This document shows positions 1 through 6,960 of a stretch of DNA of 11,556 nucleotides, piece by piece (the first letter of the stretch is position 1; each line of letters opens with the position of its first letter). The notes beneath the pieces were generated by a model that worked only from the letters and a program-made list of their open reading frames with translations, was not told the DNA's origin and ran no database searches. This stretch comes from Alphaproteobacteria bacterium (lineage in GTDB: Bacteria > Pseudomonadota > Alphaproteobacteria > Micropepsales > Micropepsaceae), in contig JAGWRJ010000828.1 in NCBI GenBank assembly GCA_028869725.1, positions 1 to 11,556 on the forward strand, in the 5' to 3' direction. Position numbers and translations under genes: made by a program.

Positions 1-174
1 ATTGCCATTGTCGATGACCTGGTCGAGAGCGGCGTCAAAATACGAACGGCAGCGTCCACCCGCCTGATTGGCGCCCTCGATCAGGGTTATAGTGGCACCA
101 AGCTCGGCCAGGTGCACCGCCGCGCTAAGGCCGGCGAGCCCTGCGCCAATCACGTAGACACGTCCTGAACTCAT
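1..174 (-). CDS. hpnE: Squalene-forming FAD-dependent desaturase HpnE, N-terminal 58 codons (cut by window start)
   Basis: Only the N-terminus is present. It starts MSSGRVYVIGAGLAGLSAAV, a classic FAD-binding Rossmann motif (GxGxxG, residues about 10-15). An acidic residue ends the second strand (E38 in TLIEG), followed by the GGRCRSYFD stretch typical of amine-oxidase/phytoene-desaturase-like flavoproteins of the HpnE family, and the IDNGN segment at the cut edge. HpnE is known to reduce hydroxysqualene to squalene, the last step of the HpnC-HpnD-HpnE route. The ATG at 172-174 overlaps the hpnD stop as ATGA, so its translation is coupled to hpnD. The family is usually a little over 400 residues, so roughly 85% of the gene lies outside the window. 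The identity is secure from motif plus context; whether the gene is intact cannot be judged. Confidence 0.93.
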   Translation of the reverse strand, partial: MSSGRVYVIGAGLAGLSAAVHLAELGATITLIEGANQAGGRCRSYFDAALDQVIDNGN

Positions 175-1031
175 CTGGACAGTCCGTTGGCAAGCACGAT
201 CTGAGCCAGTTTCAGCTTGGAGAGGGAGACGCGATGGCGCGGCGCCTGCCAGCCCGTGTGTTCCATCTCCGTCAGAATCTGGGAATAAACAGCTCCCATC
301 AGCCGCGGTGTAGCGATGCGGCCTTTGGGCCTTAGAGCCATCAGGCGCTGCGCGTTTGCATAATGACGATGCGCCAGCGCCGCCAGCTGACGGCAGGCGT
401 TGTCGAGCCGGGGATCGGCCAGCACTGCGGCCGGATCGCGACTGGTGATGCCGGCAGTATCGAGCGCGTCGCACGGCAGGTACAGGCGGCCCAGCTGGGC
501 GTCCTCATCGAGATCGCGCAGAATGTTGGTGAGCTGCAGGGCCCGCCCCAGATCATGGGCGAGGGCAAAGCCTTGCTCTTCGTTCATCCCGAACACCTTG
601 ACCGACAGTCGGCCCACGGCACTGGCCACCCGGTCGCAATAAAGATCCAGCGTAGCAGGCTCCGGCGCCACGATGTCTTCGCGTACGTCCATTTCCATGC
701 CATCGATCACGGCAAGAAAATCGTCGAGGCGCAGCGCGAACTGCCGTACGGGCTGGACCAGAAATCCCAGCCTGGTGGGAGGCGTTCCGGCATAAAGGCT
801 GGCAAGATCCGCGCGCCATTCGTTCAGTGCTGCCTGCCGCTCGCTGCGTGTGCCGCGGCCGTCATCGGCGATGTCGTCGACTGCGCGGCAGAATGCATAG
901 ATGGCAAACATCGCCTCACGCTGTGCGGCTGGCATCAGGCGCATGGCCAGATAGAACGAACTTCTGGCGGCCTTCTGCTGGACGGAGGCGAACTGCGCGT
1001 CAGGCGCCTCATTTTGTATCGTTGCGTTCAT
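171..1031 (-). CDS. hpnD: Presqualene diphosphate synthase HpnD
   Basis: A 286-residue trans-isoprenyl diphosphate synthase of the squalene/phytoene synthase fold. It condenses two farnesyl diphosphates to presqualene diphosphate, the first committed step to squalene in bacteria that lack a single squalene synthase. Both Mg-binding aspartate-rich motifs are visible: DDIAD at residues 52-56 and NILRDLDED at 169-177 (D173, D177). The YAFCRAVDD stretch before the first motif and GRLYLP after the second are also typical. Length is normal for the family. The ATG at 1029-1031 overlaps the hpnC stop (ATGA), and the stop overlaps the hpnE start the same way. The neighbouring paralogue HpnC shares the fold. 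HpnD is told from HpnC by the better-preserved second motif and by gene order C-D-E. The HpnC/D/E reactions are established in the family; the assignment here rests on motifs and synteny. Confidence 0.95.
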   Translation of the reverse strand: MNATIQNEAPDAQFASVQQKAARSSFYLAMRLMPAAQREAMFAIYAFCRAVDDIADDGRGTRSERQAALNEWRADLASLYAGTPPTRLGFLVQPVRQFALRLDDFLAVIDGMEMDVREDIVAPEPATLDLYCDRVASAVGRLSVKVFGMNEEQGFALAHDLGRALQLTNILRDLDEDAQLGRLYLPCDALDTAGITSRDPAAVLADPRLDNACRQLAALAHRHYANAQRLMALRPKGRIATPRLMGAVYSQILTEMEHTGWQAPRHRVSLSKLKLAQIVLANGLSR

Positions 1032-1906
1032 TGTCGATCACGCGCGAATTGCCAGGAGCTGCGGCTCAGCCGCTGGCTGGTAAAGCGCAGCCCCGCGCTC
1101 AAGACGAGCGGTACGAGCTCCAGTGCGTTGTGATGCACGCGTTCACTCAATGGATCCCGACGCAGCAGCTTCGCCGTCAGGTCCTGCGCTAGCTCATGGA
1201 TGATCGCGACCTCCAGAGAAAGACGACGATCGCGTATCTGGCCGGAAAAAGGTCTGGCATAGGCGAGCAGCTGGGAGGTACGTCGCGCCAAAGATTTTAT
1301 GACGCGCTCCAGAGCGGGTGTCGCTCGCGGCTCCATCAGCGCTTCGGGGCCAATCCCCTCGGCCCAGAGTGCTTCCATGGGAATGTAGACGCGGTCGAGA
1401 TCGCGGTGATCTTTTTTGCAGTCCTGCAGATGGTTGATGACCTGAAGTGCCGCGCACAGAGCGTCATTGGCCGGCCAGGTTCCTGGATCCTCGCCGTGCA
1501 CCTCAAGCACGAAGCGGCCAACGGGCATGGCGGAATACCGGCAGTAATCCATCAAGGCGTTCCAGTCGCGATAGCGCAACTGCGTCACATCGCGCCGGAA
1601 GGCCTCGAGCAGATCAAGCCCGTGCTGGAGCGATAGACCGCGGGAGGCCGCAATTTCCCGCAGGCGCACCGCCTGGGCAACGGCCTGGCTCTCCCCGAGC
1701 AGGCTGGTGCGGAATTCCTCAAGCAGTCTCAGTTTGTCTTCGGCCGGAGCGGTGGGGTGATCGGCAATGTCATCCGCCGCCCTGGCAAAGGCGTAAAATG
1801 CCTGAATGGCCGGACGGTGTTGCTTGCGGATCAGAAGCGAGGCGACGGGAAAATTCTCATCACCGGCTCCTTTCCCGGACTGAAGTTCCGCTGCGGAAAT
1901 GCTCAT
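1028..1906 (-). CDS. hpnC: Hydroxysqualene synthase HpnC
   Basis: A 292-residue squalene/phytoene-synthase-fold protein. In this family HpnC converts presqualene diphosphate to hydroxysqualene, between HpnD and HpnE. The first aspartate motif is DDIAD at residues 45-49, after FYAFARAA. The second is the divergent NHLQDCKKDHRDLDRVYIP segment at 158-176, with D162, D166 and D169; this KKDHRDLDRVYIP form is characteristic of HpnC rather than HpnD. The frame is open further upstream, to 2029, but that extension lies inside hpnB and does not resemble the family. The ATG at 1904-1906 follows a GGGA element, overlaps the hpnB stop as ATGA and gives the expected N-terminus (GDENFPVAS motif at 15-23). 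The gene overlaps hpnD by 4 nt at its 3' end. Confidence 0.95.
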   Translation of the reverse strand: MSISAAELQSGKGAGDENFPVASLLIRKQHRPAIQAFYAFARAADDIADHPTAPAEDKLRLLEEFRTSLLGESQAVAQAVRLREIAASRGLSLQHGLDLLEAFRRDVTQLRYRDWNALMDYCRYSAMPVGRFVLEVHGEDPGTWPANDALCAALQVINHLQDCKKDHRDLDRVYIPMEALWAEGIGPEALMEPRATPALERVIKSLARRTSQLLAYARPFSGQIRDRRLSLEVAIIHELAQDLTAKLLRRDPLSERVHHNALELVPLVLSAGLRFTSQRLSRSSWQFARDRQ

Positions 1907-3072
1907 GACTGTCCCATCGCCTGGGCGCGACCTTTCCACATGCCGCCCCGCCCCCGCCAGTGCTGGACCGCTGAGTCCAGCGTGAAGACGGCATATAGAA
2001 GACCGATTGCCGGCAGGGCCAGCCCCCAAAGCGGAGTTCGGCCATAAAAGCGCAGCATCGGTCGGAAGGAGGCAGCCATCAGTCCGTAGGCGGCGGCTGC
2101 CGCCGTCCAGCTGCTGTCCGGTGCCAGCAGCGTATAAAGAGGCGGGCTCAGAAACATCAGGACCAGCCCGAGCAATGTGCCGGCGAGCAACAGGGGGTTG
2201 TAGCCGAGCTGGGCATAGGCCGAGCGGGCAACCATCCGACGGATCTCGGCCATCCTGCGGTAGGGGCGGATTGACTGCGCCCGGTTGGTCAGGCCCAGCC
2301 AGATCGGCCCTTGCGCTTTCATGAGCCGCCCCATGGCGCAGTCATCAATGATTTCGCCGCGAATGGCCTCTATACCGCCCGCTGCCTCGAGCGCGGGGCG
2401 ACGAATCAGCATGCAACCTCCAGCTGCAGCCGCAACTTTTCTCCGAACATTGTTCACCCAACTGAACGGGTATAACATTTCGAAAAAGTAGACAAAGGCC
2501 GGGATGAACAGACGTTCCGGCCAGGTGCTGCAATGCAGCCTGGCCATGAGAGAGGTGAGGACAAGGCCACCAGCTTCCGCGCGGCGAACCAGTTCGGCCA
2601 GATTGTCCGGCGTATGGCGAATGTCAGCGTCGGTCAGCCACAGATAGTCGCTTGGCTCCCGGGCTGCCTCCGTGATTCCCTGATGCACCGCCCATAATTT
2701 GCCCGTCCAGCCGGAGGGGCGCGCACTGCCCGTGAGGATCCTGAGGCGATCCTCAGCTTCCAGCGCCAGCGCCAGCGCCTGCGCCTGCGCCCGGGTTGCA
2801 TCCGTGCTCTCATCGTCCACCAGCAGAATGCGAAAGCGCCCCGGATAATCCTGCGCGATGAGGCTCGACAGGGTGGCCGCGATTACATCCGCTTCGTTGC
2901 GCGCAGGTACGATCGCGGTGACAGAGGGCCAGACAGCCGGCGCCGATTGCGGAGCATGCCGGTCATCACGCTCCAGCGCTTGCCAGAACAGGCCGCGGAA
3001 CAGAAGCAGATAGAGCCAGATTGCCAGTGGCAATCCACCGAAAAGCATATCGCGCAGCGCGGACCAGATCAC
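1903..3072 (-). CDS. hpnB: Hopene-associated family 2 glycosyltransferase HpnB
   Basis: A 389-residue membrane-anchored GT-A glycosyltransferase. Visible parts are an N-terminal hydrophobic segment (about 10-30), the catalytic domain opening with TAIVPARNEADVI (52-64), the nucleotide-binding VDDEST (85-90), a metal-binding TDAD (147-150), and EIIDDC (240-245) as the acidic catalytic region. SIRPYRRMAEIRRM (267-280) is followed by C-terminal hydrophobic segments near 295-316 and 346-368. The start is GTG (3070-3072), fused to the hpnA stop as GTGA, with AGGGAT about 9 nt upstream. HpnB is regularly found in hopanoid clusters, but its substrate is not firmly established; a sugar transfer to a hopanoid head group is inference. 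A run of five 6-bp units encodes the Ala-rich AQAQALALAL stretch at about 95-104. Confidence 0.92.
   Translation of the reverse strand: MIWSALRDMLFGGLPLAIWLYLLLFRGLFWQALERDDRHAPQSAPAVWPSVTAIVPARNEADVIAATLSSLIAQDYPGRFRILLVDDESTDATRAQAQALALALEAEDRLRILTGSARPSGWTGKLWAVHQGITEAAREPSDYLWLTDADIRHTPDNLAELVRRAEAGGLVLTSLMARLHCSTWPERLFIPAFVYFFEMLYPFSWVNNVRRKVAAAAGGCMLIRRPALEAAGGIEAIRGEIIDDCAMGRLMKAQGPIWLGLTNRAQSIRPYRRMAEIRRMVARSAYAQLGYNPLLLAGTLLGLVLMFLSPPLYTLLAPDSSWTAAAAAYGLMAASFRPMLRFYGRTPLWGLALPAIGLLYAVFTLDSAVQHWRGRGGMWKGRAQAMGQS
2761..2790. repeat. Five tandem 6-bp units inside hpnB
   Basis: Three cagcgc units are followed by two ctgcgc units, giving 30 bp of uninterrupted hexamer repeat. On the minus strand it encodes alternating Ala-Gln and Ala-Leu within the HpnB catalytic domain, after the VDDEST motif. 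Because the unit is 6 bp, slippage would change length in frame by two residues rather than switch the gene off. Confidence 0.8.
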
Positions 3073-4058
3073 GTCAGATATCCCTGGGCGTGGAACCAGG
3101 CCAATGCGTCGCGCAAGGCCTCCTGATAGGGACGCGCCTGATAGCCCAGCTCCGCTGCCGCCTTGGCGTAGGAAAAGAACATATGCTGGCGGGACATGGC
3201 CAGTGCATCGCGCGTGACAAAGGGCTCCTTGCCGCTCAGGGCCGCTGCCGCTTCGGCCAGCAGTGCAATGGGGTAAAGCGGTACGCGCGGCAGACGGATG
3301 GCCGGTGGCCTGCGACCGGTCATGTGTGCGATCTCTGCCAGCATCTGCTGCAGGGTCGCATTCTGACCGCCCAGAATATAAGTCTCGCCGACGCGGCCAT
3401 GGGCACGGGCGCGCAAATGACCTTCTGCAACGTCGTCCACGTGCACAAGATTAAGGCCGGTGTCGACGAACGCAGGGATGCGTCCACGCGCTGCTTCCAC
3501 AATGATGCGCCCGGTTGGTGTCGGGCGCACGTCGCGCGGTCCTATGGGCGTAGACGGGCTGACCAGAACCACCGGCAGGCCCTGTGCTGCATATTCCTCC
3601 ACGAGCCGCTCGGCTGCCACCTTGCTCTTCTTGTAGGCGCCGATGGCGGTGTCGAAGGATGCCCGATTCCGTTCGTCGGCATCGCCTCCGTCCGAGCGAG
3701 GTTTTAGCGTCGCCACCGAGGACGTGTACACGATCCGTCGCACGCCGGCCTGTTTTGCGGCGTCCAGCACATTGCGCGTGCCTTCACGGTTGTTGGCGAT
3801 GATCTCTTCGGGATTGCGCGCCCACAGCCGATAATCCGCTGCGACATGAAAGAGATCCTCGCAGCCATCCATGGCACGGCGCAGCGATGCCGGATCCTTA
3901 AGGTCCCCGAGTACGATCTCGCAACCCAGTCCCTGCAGATTGGTTTTGGGGCTCGTGGAACGGGCCAAGGCGCGCACCTCCTCGCCGCGGGCCAGCAGGG
4001 CACGCACTACGGCCGAGCCCACGAAACCTGATGCACCGGTGACGAGGACCCGGCTCAT
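3069..4058 (-). CDS. hpnA: Hopanoid-associated NAD(P)-dependent sugar epimerase/reductase-like protein HpnA
   Basis: A 329-residue extended short-chain dehydrogenase (NAD-dependent epimerase/dehydratase class). It begins MSRVLVTGASGFVGSAVV with the TGxxGxxG cofactor loop at residues 7-14, has GDLKD (51-55) for adenine contact, YTSSVATL (111-118) with the catalytic Ser region, and the YxxxK pair Y142/K146. SPSTPIGPRD (167-176) and NLVHVDDVAEGH (203-214) are typical of dihydroflavonol-reductase-like members. Length and motifs are intact, so it should be active. HpnA is a conserved hopanoid-cluster protein whose exact reaction is not settled; modification of a sugar or side-chain intermediate is inferred from the fold. 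ATG at 4056-4058 overlaps the upstream stop (ATGA), with AGGG about 7 nt before it. Its own stop overlaps the GTG of hpnB. Confidence 0.93.
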   Translation of the reverse strand: MSRVLVTGASGFVGSAVVRALLARGEEVRALARSTSPKTNLQGLGCEIVLGDLKDPASLRRAMDGCEDLFHVAADYRLWARNPEEIIANNREGTRNVLDAAKQAGVRRIVYTSSVATLKPRSDGGDADERNRASFDTAIGAYKKSKVAAERLVEEYAAQGLPVVLVSPSTPIGPRDVRPTPTGRIIVEAARGRIPAFVDTGLNLVHVDDVAEGHLRARAHGRVGETYILGGQNATLQQMLAEIAHMTGRRPPAIRLPRVPLYPIALLAEAAAALSGKEPFVTRDALAMSRQHMFFSYAKAAAELGYQARPYQEALRDALAWFHAQGYLT

Positions 4059-5050
4059 CCTTGAACCCTGGCCCGTCGTTCCGCCCGCAGGCGGGCAGCA
4101 AAGCCGCCTTCAGCCAACTGCCAGGCAAGAAGTATCGGCGCGCCGTCGGCGATCTGCTGCGCCCGCCGCAGCAGCGAAAGGGCAAGCCCGATGTCAGCGG
4201 GCATCCCGAACAGCGGCATCAGAACTGCATAGCCGGCTTCCTGCACACCGATCGCACCAGGTACAAAAACCGCTGCGCTGCGTAAGGCACACATCAGGCT
4301 TTCAATCGCGACCGCATCGGAAAACACCACATGCCGGCCCATCAGCCTCAGCGCCAGCCAGGTTATTACCGCGCCTGCAATCCATCCGCAGAAATGAATG
4401 ACGAAGCTTGCCACCATACGTCGCGGCTGCGCGTGAACCTGGGCGACGAGGCGATGAATATCGCCCGCATAATGGGCGGTCTTTGGCAAAAACCGCGCCG
4501 TAATGCGTTCCAGAGCGTCAAAACCGCGCCGCTGGGCAACCACAAATCCGCCTGCGCCCAGTAGACCGAGGACAATTGCCGCCGTCGCGGCCTCGAGAAT
4601 GTCCAACTGGCGGCCTTCCAGCGGCAACGTCACGACGAGAATGAGCAACCCGCCGACGATAAAGCAAATCTGAGAGACCATTTCGAGGGTCACATCGACA
4701 ACCATCGTGGCAAGTCCCACGGTGAGTGGAAGCCCACGCAAGGTAGCGGCCCGTGCACCGATCAGCATTCCGCCAAGCTGTGAGAAAGGCAGAACGTCGC
4801 CTGCGGAATCGCGCACTGCCCGCGCCCAGAAGAAGGTGAGGAGACGGCGTGCGCCATGCTCTGGAACAATGAGATACCAGGCGCTGCCCAGCAGCATGAA
4901 ATTCGCCAGACCCAGCAGGCACAGGGCACCAAAGCCGGTCCAGCCGATATGCGCTACGGCATGCCATATCGAATCAAAGCCGACGAACACGACGAGATAG
5001 GCAGCGCCCGCAAAGCCGGCGAGCGCTGCAAGAAGAACACCGAGTTTCAC
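4055..5050 (-). CDS. hpnL: HpnL-like polytopic membrane protein (flippase-like, LPG-synthase transmembrane-domain family)
   Basis: A 331-residue integral membrane protein with about seven or eight hydrophobic segments (near 3-24, 38-61, 112-143, 154-172, 213-236, 245-265 and 288-310) and a basic C-terminus. RDSAGDVLPFSQLGG (80-94) and the VPGAIGVQEAGY motif (263-274) resemble conserved pieces of the lysylphosphatidylglycerol-synthase transmembrane domain family (AglD/MprF flippase-like proteins), to which the hopanoid-associated HpnL group belongs. Translocation of a hopanoid or its carrier across the inner membrane is a reasonable inference, not shown. The start is GTG (5048-5050), preceded by a strong AGGAG at 5056-5060. 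It lies 25 bp after the ferritin-like gene and overlaps hpnA by 4 nt. The exact subfamily name is less certain than the fold. Confidence 0.85.
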   Translation of the reverse strand: MKLGVLLAALAGFAGAAYLVVFVGFDSIWHAVAHIGWTGFGALCLLGLANFMLLGSAWYLIVPEHGARRLLTFFWARAVRDSAGDVLPFSQLGGMLIGARAATLRGLPLTVGLATMVVDVTLEMVSQICFIVGGLLILVVTLPLEGRQLDILEAATAAIVLGLLGAGGFVVAQRRGFDALERITARFLPKTAHYAGDIHRLVAQVHAQPRRMVASFVIHFCGWIAGAVITWLALRLMGRHVVFSDAVAIESLMCALRSAAVFVPGAIGVQEAGYAVLMPLFGMPADIGLALSLLRRAQQIADGAPILLAWQLAEGGFAARLRAERRARVQG

Positions 5051-5075
5051 GCTGTCTCCTGAAGACTGGATCTGC

Positions 5076-5981
5076 TTATGCTCGAACTTTTTCCGTCACG
5101 CGCAGCATGCGCTGCCAGAGCCGTACCAGGCTGGGCACCAGGCGTGGACGCAACAGGCGCGGATCGTAGACGCCCAGCCGCCGCTCGTTTTCGGCCAGGC
5201 ACAGATCCATCAGTTCCCGTATCGATACGTCTACTCCAAGGTCTTTCGCGCCCGTCACGGTGAAATTGTTGTCCTGACCATTGGCCAGATCATTGCCAAG
5301 GCTGATGCGCTCGTAGATCAGAAACGCCCATACCGCAGCGATCTTGAGGGCAAACCAGGGTCGCCGCCACAATGGCATGGTACGGCGATGCCAGGCCACC
5401 CAGTTTACAAAGAACAATATGTGCCGTCCTTCCTCGCGCATCACCGGTTCAAAGGTATCGACCAGTTCGGGAGGGAAAAATCCTGAGCGCTTCGCCAGTT
5501 CAAACAGGCCGAAGGCAAAGAAACTGTCGATGCATTCGCTGTAGCCGGTAACCATGAAAGCCCATTCCGGATCGCGCGGCGTTACATATTCGGGCTCCGG
5601 AGCCAGGTTGATGCCATAGGCCTCGACCATATTGTGCAACACATGTTTGTGCCGCTTCTCTTCGTAGGCGTTCAGTTCGATTGCCCGCCGCAAAAGGGGA
5701 TCACCAACCATTTCGCCATAGGCCGCCACACGCAGACCAGCCTTGCCCTCGGTCTGAACCGCAATATCCCAGATCGGTAGTGAGACGACCTTGCGCTGCG
5801 TATCCTCCGGCAGGGTCGGCCAGTCGATCAGGGCCGGCCGATAGGGATCAAAGGTTGCCAGCAATGTATGGCAGAACAAATTCTTGTGCGCTTCGCTGCC
5901 CAGCCGCACAGGCCCCGGTCCTGGAGGATCACCAGCGCCCAGGGCCAGGGAGACGGGAATGTTGAGGGAGATGTTCCCCAT
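5076..5981 (-). CDS. Ferritin-like di-iron protein in the hopanoid cluster, function not established
   Basis: A 301-residue, largely soluble helical protein. A complete set of carboxylate-bridged di-iron ligands can be read: E78, then E108-x-x-H111 in YEEKRH, E149, then E184-x-x-H187 in REEGRH. The (D/E)E-x-R-H form of both paired motifs is what soluble acyl-ACP desaturases carry, although spacing and the rest of the sequence do not identify a known enzyme. A hydrophobic stretch at about 209-223 could associate with the membrane; there is no signal peptide. ATG at 5979-5981 follows GAAGGG with suitable spacing. The gene ends (TAA) 25 bp before hpnL and is preceded by a good promoter-like sequence, so it probably leads the downstream hopanoid unit. 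I infer an oxidative step (desaturation or hydroxylation) on a hopanoid or squalene intermediate, but electron-transfer or iron-handling roles are possible. Confidence 0.88.
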   Translation of the reverse strand: MGNISLNIPVSLALGAGDPPGPGPVRLGSEAHKNLFCHTLLATFDPYRPALIDWPTLPEDTQRKVVSLPIWDIAVQTEGKAGLRVAAYGEMVGDPLLRRAIELNAYEEKRHKHVLHNMVEAYGINLAPEPEYVTPRDPEWAFMVTGYSECIDSFFAFGLFELAKRSGFFPPELVDTFEPVMREEGRHILFFVNWVAWHRRTMPLWRRPWFALKIAAVWAFLIYERISLGNDLANGQDNNFTVTGAKDLGVDVSIRELMDLCLAENERRLGVYDPRLLRPRLVPSLVRLWQRMLRVTEKVRA

Positions 5982-6041
5982 AATGTTACCCTTCTGCGTC
6001 TATGGACAGCTCGGTTTGCCCAATCTGGCCGCCCTGTCTGG

Positions 6042-6070
6042 ATTATATCCGATCGTTCACCTTGGGTGAA
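6042..6070 (-). promoter_or_regulatory. Putative sigma70-type promoter for the ferritin-like/hpnL-hpnA-E unit
   Basis: Read on the minus strand, the -35-like TTCACC (6065-6070, 4 of 6 to consensus) is followed by exactly 17 nt and a perfect TATAAT -10 box (6042-6047). Transcription would start near 6035, leaving a leader of about 54 nt before the ferritin-like ATG. The box sits in the only long gap (117 bp) inside the cluster, which supports it. The -10 is itself inside a small symmetric sequence (GGAT-TAT-ATCC, 6040-6050). Confidence 0.6.
6056..6070. promoter_or_regulatory. Perfect inverted repeat (operator candidate) covering the -35 box
   Basis: TTCACC-TTG-GGTGAA is a perfect 6+6 bp palindrome with a 3-bp centre. 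It covers the putative -35 hexamer of the internal promoter, a usual place for a repressor operator or a class II activator site. The regulator cannot be named from the sequence, and no second copy was noticed elsewhere in the window. Confidence 0.45.
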
Positions 6071-6097
6071 AAGGGACGAAAGGGCGCGGTGTCGCGC
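6069..6097 (-). terminator. Weak terminator or attenuator hairpin just after hpnK
   Basis: On the minus strand, immediately after the hpnK stop, GCGCG-ACAC-CGCGC forms a perfect 5-bp GC stem (6093-6097 with 6084-6088). It is followed by a pyrimidine-rich tract with broken T runs (CCTTTCGTCCCTTTT). The stem is short and the T tract interrupted, so termination would be partial at best. Its position right before the internal promoter is what one expects at a transcription-unit boundary. Confidence 0.3.
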
Positions 6098-6098
6098 A

Positions 6099-6938
6099 TC
6101 AAAAATCCACAAAGCCACCACGTCTTATTGCCGGATCAGCAGCCAGACGGGCGACCTCGGCATCGCACAGCGCGGCCAGCTCTTCGGCATAGGCATAGCC
6201 GTCCGCAGCTCCCAGGAAGCCGCCGCGCGTGGCCGGATGCAAATAAATCTCACTGAGGCCGTCCGGCAGATGGGCGATGAGGCCGGCGAGCCGTGTGCGC
6301 GTCATGGCTCCCGACCAGGCGAGGCCAAAGACATGATCCGGGATCAAAAGACCTGCCCGGGCTATACGGTTGCGCACCAGCTTGGCCCAGGGGGCGGTCA
6401 CCCACGCCGGTGGCGGTGGCGTCTGCCCCGGTTCGGCCGCGACCAGCACATGGCGTGGCTCCTGGGGCACGCGCATCGCACGCATGCCATAGCGTTTGCC
6501 GATCTTCAAAATCAGTCCGGCGATGGTCGGATGCAGATGGAAGTGCTTGTGGGTGTTGACATGGTCAAGGCGCAGCCCGCATAGGCGAAAGGCTTCAAAC
6601 TGCGCCGCGATTTCATGAGCCAGCTGGCGGCGCACCGCCGGCCGCAAGAACATCTCGGCGCCAACCACCGCCATGTCGGTACGGAACCAGCCGTTGTGGT
6701 CTACCAGATCGGGAATCGCAGCCGGCGGCAGCATGGGCTTGCCTTCGACGAGAACGATGTGCAGCCCGACACGCAGTTTGGGAAGGCGGCGGGCGCGTGC
6801 CACCGCGTCGGTGACAAAAGGCGCTCCGACCATCAGGCTTGCCGCGGACAGCACGCCATGGCAATGGGCGCGCTCGACCGCTTCGTTCACCTCGAATGCG
6901 GCGCCGAAATCGTCAGCATTGACTATGAGGCCTTTCAT
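6099..6938 (-). CDS. hpnK: Hopanoid-associated YdjC/ChbG-type deacetylase HpnK
   Basis: A 279-residue carbohydrate deacetylase of the YdjC/ChbG family. The metal and catalytic motifs are NADDFG at residues 7-12 (D9/D10), GLHI with H60, HVNTHKHFHLHP at 125-137 (H130 the likely metal ligand) and YLHPA at 232-236. In Burkholderia, genetics placed HpnK after HpnI, removing the acetyl group of N-acetylglucosaminyl-bacteriohopanetetrol to give the glucosaminyl form, which HpnJ then converts. That role fits the immediate neighbours here. ATG at 6936-6938 is preceded by GAGG about 8 nt upstream and lies 22 bp after the hpnJ stop. It is the last gene before the 117-bp gap. Length and key residues are complete. 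The protein is expected to be cytoplasmic. Confidence 0.93.
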   Translation of the reverse strand: MKGLIVNADDFGAAFEVNEAVERAHCHGVLSAASLMVGAPFVTDAVARARRLPKLRVGLHIVLVEGKPMLPPAAIPDLVDHNGWFRTDMAVVGAEMFLRPAVRRQLAHEIAAQFEAFRLCGLRLDHVNTHKHFHLHPTIAGLILKIGKRYGMRAMRVPQEPRHVLVAAEPGQTPPPPAWVTAPWAKLVRNRIARAGLLIPDHVFGLAWSGAMTRTRLAGLIAHLPDGLSEIYLHPATRGGFLGAADGYAYAEELAALCDAEVARLAADPAIRRGGFVDF

Positions 6939-6960
6939 ATCCCGGCCTCATCGCCTGTCG

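Noticed and set aside
363..1133. 256-codon plus-strand frame opposite hpnD
   Set aside because: Antisense shadow of hpnD, which has full catalytic motifs; the frame has no recognisable domain.
1907..2029. Upstream extension of hpnC to an earlier start
   Set aside because: It overlaps the 3' end of hpnB, reads as Gly/Arg-rich filler, and the ATGA junction with AG-rich upstream sequence gives the normal family N-terminus.
2734..2754. Inverted repeat GAGGATC/GATCCTC with a 7-nt loop
   Set aside because: It lies inside the hpnB coding sequence, has no T tract, and is more likely codon coincidence than a terminator.
3021..3707. 228-codon plus-strand frame opposite hpnA
   Set aside because: Antisense shadow of hpnA; Cys/His-rich appearance comes from the complement of Ala/Gly/Arg codons.
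5868..6584. 238-codon plus-strand frame spanning the gap between hpnK and the ferritin-like gene
   Set aside because: It overlaps two well-supported minus-strand genes and the promoter-bearing gap, and shows no domain.
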